Below are positions 14,563-17,435 of a DNA stretch of 17,435 nt, in pieces (positions within the stretch are counted from its first letter, which is position 1; each line of letters begins with the position of its first letter). The position numbers were made by a program, and so were the translations under genes. The notes beneath the pieces were generated by a model. It made no database searches and was not told the DNA's origin. It saw only the letters and a program-made list of their open reading frames with translations. The stretch is taken from assembly GCA_007571095.1 (NCBI GenBank), contig RKSB01000096.1, positions 1-17,435 of the forward strand, read 5' to 3'. Source of the stretch: K189A clade bacterium. Lineage in GTDB: Bacteria; Pseudomonadota; Gammaproteobacteria; Pseudomonadales; Azotimanducaceae.

Positions 14563-15392
14563 TGGTATTCCTCTCCGCCGCTCACATTCATGCATTCGCC
14601 GGTCATATAAGCGGCCTGATCGGACACCAGAAAAGCACAGGCATTGGCGATATCTTCCTGCAGACCCGGGCGTCCCAGAGGAATACGTTTGCGCATTGCA
14701 TCCAGATAGTCTTCTTCGGTGAGGCCCTGCAGCCTCGAAAAATGGGCATTCTGCCAGGCACCCAGATTGGTCGTGATATGGTTCGGGCAAAGCGTGTTTA
14801 CTCTCACTCCGTGTGGCCCCAGTTCCATCGCAGCCACTCGTGTAAGGCCGACCAGCCCGTGCTTGGACGAGGTATAGGCAGAAGCATGGCCGAAGCCTGA
14901 TTTGGAGGCCTGACTGCCGATATTGATGATGCAGCCACTGCCCTGCTCAATCATGTGAGGAGCGGCGTGCTTGATGCCCAAAAAGGGGCCTCGCAGGTTG
15001 ACATTCAGCACCATGTCCCATTCTTCCGTCGGTGTATCCACAATCGGCTTCATCAGGTAGCCGACACCGGCATTGTTGACCAGAATGTCCAGCGTTTCGA
15101 AGGCCCGAAGGGTATCGGCAATCATCTGGCGAACCTCCGTCTCGACACAGACATCGCATTTCAACGTCAGCACTTCGACACCTTCGGAACGGATGGTTTC
15201 GGCGACTGCATGCATCGGGTTGGCAGTTTTCGGTCGGCTTGGGTCGGCAGCCTGAGCATCCTCGAGATCAGCCAGCACAATATTGCAGCCTTCTCTGGCC
15301 AGTCGGCCGGCGATATATGCCCCTATGCCGCTGGGACGGCCGGCACCTGTTATCAGGGCTGTTTTGCCCTGTAATTCTGTATATTGCCCCAT
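14559..15392 (-). CDS. SDR-family NAD(P)-dependent oxidoreductase
   Basis: A 277-residue classical short-chain dehydrogenase/reductase interconverting an alcohol and a ketone. TGAGRPSGIG (15-24) is the cofactor loop and Asp42 at the end of beta-2 (VLADLED) favours NAD(H) over NADP(H). NNAG is at 106-109, and the catalytic Ser160, Tyr173 and Lys177 (SAYTSSK) are present. The C-terminus (MTGECMNVSGGEEYH) is typical of the family. There is a short insertion after beta-2 (about 45-60). I start at ATG 15392, 5 nt after the TAG of the HapK-like gene; the frame opens further upstream to 15440 inside that gene but without family residues. It is the second gene of the operon and probably oxidises a hydroxylated pathway intermediate. 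The substrate cannot be read from sequence. Confidence 0.93.
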   Translation of the reverse strand: MGQYTELQGKTALITGAGRPSGIGAYIAGRLAREGCNIVLADLEDAQAADPSRPKTANPMHAVAETIRSEGVEVLTLKCDVCVETEVRQMIADTLRAFETLDILVNNAGVGYLMKPIVDTPTEEWDMVLNVNLRGPFLGIKHAAPHMIEQGSGCIINIGSQASKSGFGHASAYTSSKHGLVGLTRVAAMELGPHGVRVNTLCPNHITTNLGAWQNAHFSRLQGLTEEDYLDAMRKRIPLGRPGLQEDIANACAFLVSDQAAYMTGECMNVSGGEEYH

Positions 15393-15397
15393 GATGA

Positions 15398-15709
15398 CTA
15401 GACTTTCTCGGTGACGATGAAAACCGGGTTGTCCGCCCACTGCTGGAACTCGGCACTGACCTTTTGCATTTGCTGAGTGCTGACATCCGCACCCAGAGCC
15501 TCCATATCCTGAACATCAAGAACCTCTACATAGTCGTAGGGAGGGCGGGCATCCGATCCCAAGACCGACACGCTTCGAAGCACTTCAAAGTTGTCCACAG
15601 AATTCAGCTTGTTGACTGTGGGTATATCAACTGTGCGCGCCCAGTTCTCGTATTCTTCGGCACTCACGCCGGATTTCAGGTTGAAAATAACTATGATGCG
15701 TGTGGTCAT
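15398..15709 (-). CDS. HapK-like small protein (dimeric alpha/beta ferredoxin fold)
   Basis: A 103-residue protein resembling the REDY-like HapK group of ferredoxin-fold (Dabb/EthD-type) proteins by its pattern: TRIIVIFNLKSGVSAEEYE, WARTVDIPTVNKL, NFEVLRSVSVLGS and a PPYDYVEVLDV core. HapK was first seen in the prodigiosin locus of Hahella; relatives occur with catabolic clusters and their reactions are mostly unknown. The recognition is from memory, not a search. A strong AAGGAG precedes the ATG by 6 nt. It is the first gene of the ten-gene minus-strand operon, 5 nt before the SDR. It may be a small enzyme or binding protein for a reactive intermediate. Confidence 0.75.
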   Translation of the reverse strand: MTTRIIVIFNLKSGVSAEEYENWARTVDIPTVNKLNSVDNFEVLRSVSVLGSDARPPYDYVEVLDVQDMEALGADVSTQQMQKVSAEFQQWADNPVFIVTEKV

Positions 15710-16028
15710 CTCTGTCTCCTTTGTAAATTAAATCATTCCACCGATGATTGTACGATTCTATTCGTCTCGTCTCGTCGGAAATTCGAGTGTCCCTGAAATA
15801 GAGGATCGATTGTTGAATCCTGTGTGTTCAAGAGTATTTTGTCTCGTCAGTCATTGCCTCGTTTTTGCTGGGGGTTCTTCAGACCTGTTTTCTTGTTAGT
15901 ACAGCTTGCGTAGCGATGCGTATGAGTCCTGTCGGCGGGCTCCGACTTCAAAAGCGGTTGCGGACTGGCCAGCCAGACCGAGGCACTCAAGGATACGGGC
16001 AACGTGCCTCAAGCGGTGAGTTTTGAAC
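15710..16028. other. Intergenic leader of the long operon and 3' region of the OMP gene
   Basis: I see no credible gene in these 319 bp. The half nearest the operon contains inverted repeats AATCAT/ATGATT (15731-15736 and 15744-15749) and TTGAA/TTCAA (15813-15817 and 15827-15831), plus three tandem TCGTC units (15762-15776). These may be operator sites. A TAGAAT -10-like hexamer (minus, 15760-15755) lacks a convincing -35. The half nearest the outer-membrane protein gene has stem-loops GTCGG/CCGAC (15931-15946) and a perfect 7-bp GAGGCAC/GTGCCTC stem (15980-16010) with a 17-nt loop. None is followed by a T-run, so no intrinsic terminator is claimed. Confidence 0.5.
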
Positions 16029-16964
16029 TCAGAACTGATATTTCATACCGAAACTCAAGCTCCAGAATTCAATGTCGTCTGTCTCGATCTGGTAGTGAAT
16101 TTTCTCACCCTCCGGGCTCACCGCAGATTCGTGACTACGTATCTGGTCCCATTCTCTGGGGCGACTCCTGAACTGATCAAAGACCACCCACCGAAGCTTG
16201 AACCCGATAGAAACCTTTTCGTTGACTGAATAATCCATGCCAAAGAGTCCCTGATACCCGAACAGGGTTTCTGAAAACTTGTTTCGACCGATAGTCGTTG
16301 TACCGGCAAGCCGTTCATTCAGTGCCGGGTTTGAGAAGGTTGATATTTTGGCGGCCTCGTAGTTTCTTGTCCACCGGCTGTAAAAATCCAGAGAAACCTC
16401 CGAAAACCCGATACCGACTCCGACATAGGGCGTAAACTTCGAGCCTGAGTGCCAGTCGTAGTAAAAGTTGGCGAAGATGTTGTGCGACAGGACATCGTCT
16501 ATTCCGGCTTCCACGTAAAGGAGTTCGTTTTCCTTGCCGCCCTGAAACGGCTGTCCGGCGGGCAACAGCCGAACGCTGTTATCCAGGTCGTCATAGGTCG
16601 CCGTGTGATGGAAGTACTCGCCCTCAAAGCGAAAACTTCCCAGGCGATACCCTGCAGTGATGCCTGCCAAAACGCCGGAGCCTGCACTCGACCGCTGGAG
16701 CCAGGAGAACTGATCTCGAGTGGATTGTTTACAGGCACTTGAAGGTGTTTCCAGAAAATTCCCCGATCCATCGTTGTTAATGAAGCCGTCGCACACAGTT
16801 GGCACATCGCTGTCCCAACCCTCGGCAACCAGATCCGGTGTTACCGAAGCTCCGAGATCCAGCCCCAGATACCAGCCGTTGCGAGCCTCTGCCGAGACTG
16901 CAGAAGCCATCAAACTCCCTGCGGCGAAAACAAGGAACGTCGCCAGCCACCCCTTTTTTATCAC
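16029..16964 (-). CDS. Outer-membrane beta-barrel protein (OmpW/opacity-like porin family)
   Basis: A 311-residue outer-membrane protein. A signal peptide (MIKKGWLATF, then a hydrophobic run, cleavage after AVSA at 25) leads into NGWYLGLDLGASV, the usual first strand of small OMP barrels. Alternating hydrophobic/aromatic strands follow (FRFEGEYFHH, HNIFANFYYDW, FTPYVGVGIGFSEV, VSIGFKLRW) and the protein ends in a BAM-recognised Phe (FGMKYQF). Two cysteines in the first loop (VCDGFINN and SACKQ) could form a disulfide. I start at GTG 16964, with AAGGGA about 6 nt upstream; the frame extends to GTG 16991 but would lengthen the n-region without a better site. It is larger than OmpW (about 200 residues). 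It may bring small molecules through the outer membrane. Its operon link to the catabolic genes is doubtful, as 319 bp separate them. Confidence 0.85.
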   Translation of the reverse strand: MIKKGWLATFLVFAAGSLMASAVSAEARNGWYLGLDLGASVTPDLVAEGWDSDVPTVCDGFINNDGSGNFLETPSSACKQSTRDQFSWLQRSSAGSGVLAGITAGYRLGSFRFEGEYFHHTATYDDLDNSVRLLPAGQPFQGGKENELLYVEAGIDDVLSHNIFANFYYDWHSGSKFTPYVGVGIGFSEVSLDFYSRWTRNYEAAKISTFSNPALNERLAGTTTIGRNKFSETLFGYQGLFGMDYSVNEKVSIGFKLRWVVFDQFRSRPREWDQIRSHESAVSPEGEKIHYQIETDDIEFWSLSFGMKYQF

Positions 16965-17301
16965 TTCATTTCCCTTCAAAAAAGAACCCACAACAGGCTC
17001 ATCTTACTGCTGTTCTGCTGACCCGTATCTTCCTCTGGCCTGTAAAATCCAGCCAGTCCGCAAAACAAAAAACAGACTTCCGAGCCTTTCCGGGAAACCA
17101 CTCAGGCGTCCCGCCGATGTCAGCTATCAGGAGGTCAGATTCTATAACGCTCTCCGTCCTTCGGCAACCGAACAGACACTTGCTGCCTTGCTCAAAACGG
17201 CCTGACTTGCTACAATTCCGGGTTTGTGGGTCGGCTCCGTTCTTTGGCTCCACAAGAATTTTTTTGAACCTTTTCTGAAAGACCCCAAGAAAGAGAACCC
17301 C
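16965..17301. other. Divergent intergenic region between OMP gene and right-edge gene
   Basis: Only short shadow frames occur in these 337 bp, none with family features. Near the OMP start the minus-strand leader can form two mutually exclusive short stems, AACAG/CTGTT (16992-16996 with 17010-17014) and AGAAC/GTTCT (16983-16987 with 17012-17016). The latter abuts a run of six T (16983-16978). The plus-strand promoter candidate at 17188-17216 serves the right-edge gene. I see no clear promoter for the OMP gene. Confidence 0.45.
17188..17216 (+). promoter_or_regulatory. Candidate sigma70 promoter for the right-edge gene
   Basis: TTGCTC (17188-17193) and TACAAT (17211-17216, five of six consensus bases) are separated by 17 bp. 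Transcription would begin near 17223, leaving a leader of about 80 nt before ATG 17302. Confidence 0.45.
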
Positions 17302-17435
17302 ATGGATTTCTCTGGAAAAAACCCCATCAGAACCCTAAAAAAGCCCCTTAAACTGCTAAAACAACTGAAGTTTCGGGAGTTTCGGGATCAATTCTTTATT
17401 GATTTCGTTAAAAGAAAGAGTGAAATCAATATCTA
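17302..17435 (+). CDS. Unrecognised protein, N-terminal 44 codons only (runs off right edge)
   Basis: From ATG 17302 the frame stays open for 44 codons to the window end. The peptide starts MDFSGKNPIRTLKK and is strongly basic (KKPLKLLKQLKFREFRDQF), likely helical, with no signal peptide or motif I can name. A purine-rich AAGAAAGAGA lies about 5-14 nt upstream and a plausible promoter lies 85 bp upstream. It is called as a gene because of the promoter and unbroken frame; too little is present to suggest a function. Confidence 0.5.
   Translation, partial: MDFSGKNPIRTLKKPLKLLKQLKFREFRDQFFIDFVKRKSEINI

Overview
The window looks like the chromosome of a Gram-negative, aerobic, catabolically versatile proteobacterium. 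A marine gammaproteobacterium of the Halieaceae/OM60 kind fits best by protein style; a sphingomonad-like alphaproteobacterium is the alternative. Supporting signs are a large TonB-dependent receptor (TBDR), a second outer-membrane beta-barrel, lipoproteins with lipoboxes, and a dense set of CoA-thioester enzymes. I see no rRNA, tRNA, CRISPR array, transposase or phage gene. Taxonomy is inferred from protein style only.

Layout, left to right. (1) 1-719, minus: 5' part of a SAM methyltransferase gene running off the left edge; its ATG directly follows, in the same frame, the TGA of the TBDR gene (720-3641, minus). The TBDR has a good sigma70-type promoter (about 3722-3750), with a palindrome and a pair of direct repeats upstream. 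(2) 3889-4854, minus, HMG-CoA-lyase-like enzyme, divergent from 5002-6210, plus, a family III (CaiB/BaiF) CoA-transferase; together these look like an activate-and-cleave module for a branched dicarboxylate. (3) About 6175-6895: a roughly 245-bp tandem triplication of the junction between the convergent 3' ends of the CoA-transferase and a lipoprotein gene, with two decayed copies of the lipoprotein 3' end. (4) 15709 down to 6705, minus: one tightly packed ten-gene operon. In transcription order it holds a HapK-like ferredoxin-fold protein, an SDR dehydrogenase, a PuuE-like polysaccharide-deacetylase-fold hydrolase, a CitE-like CoA-ester lyase, a MaoC hydratase, an acyl-CoA dehydrogenase, two overlapping family III CoA-transferases, a Tat-signal flavin amine oxidase and a small lipoprotein. 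Several junctions are 4-nt ATGA or TTGA overlaps. (5) 16029-16964, minus: outer-membrane beta-barrel protein. (6) 17302 to the right edge, plus: start of an unrecognised gene behind a plausible promoter.

How the genes may work together (inference): the CoA-transferase + MaoC hydratase + CitE lyase + acyl-CoA dehydrogenase set matches the enzyme types of itaconate/mesaconate/citramalate (C5 dicarboxylate) breakdown to acetyl-CoA and pyruvate. The neighbouring HMG-CoA-lyase-like enzyme and third CoA-transferase could handle HMG or (R)-citramalate. The exported amine oxidase and the PuuE-like C-N hydrolase suggest the starting compound contains nitrogen and is opened or deaminated before the acyl-CoA steps; the TBDR is a candidate importer. 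No substrate can be named from sequence alone.
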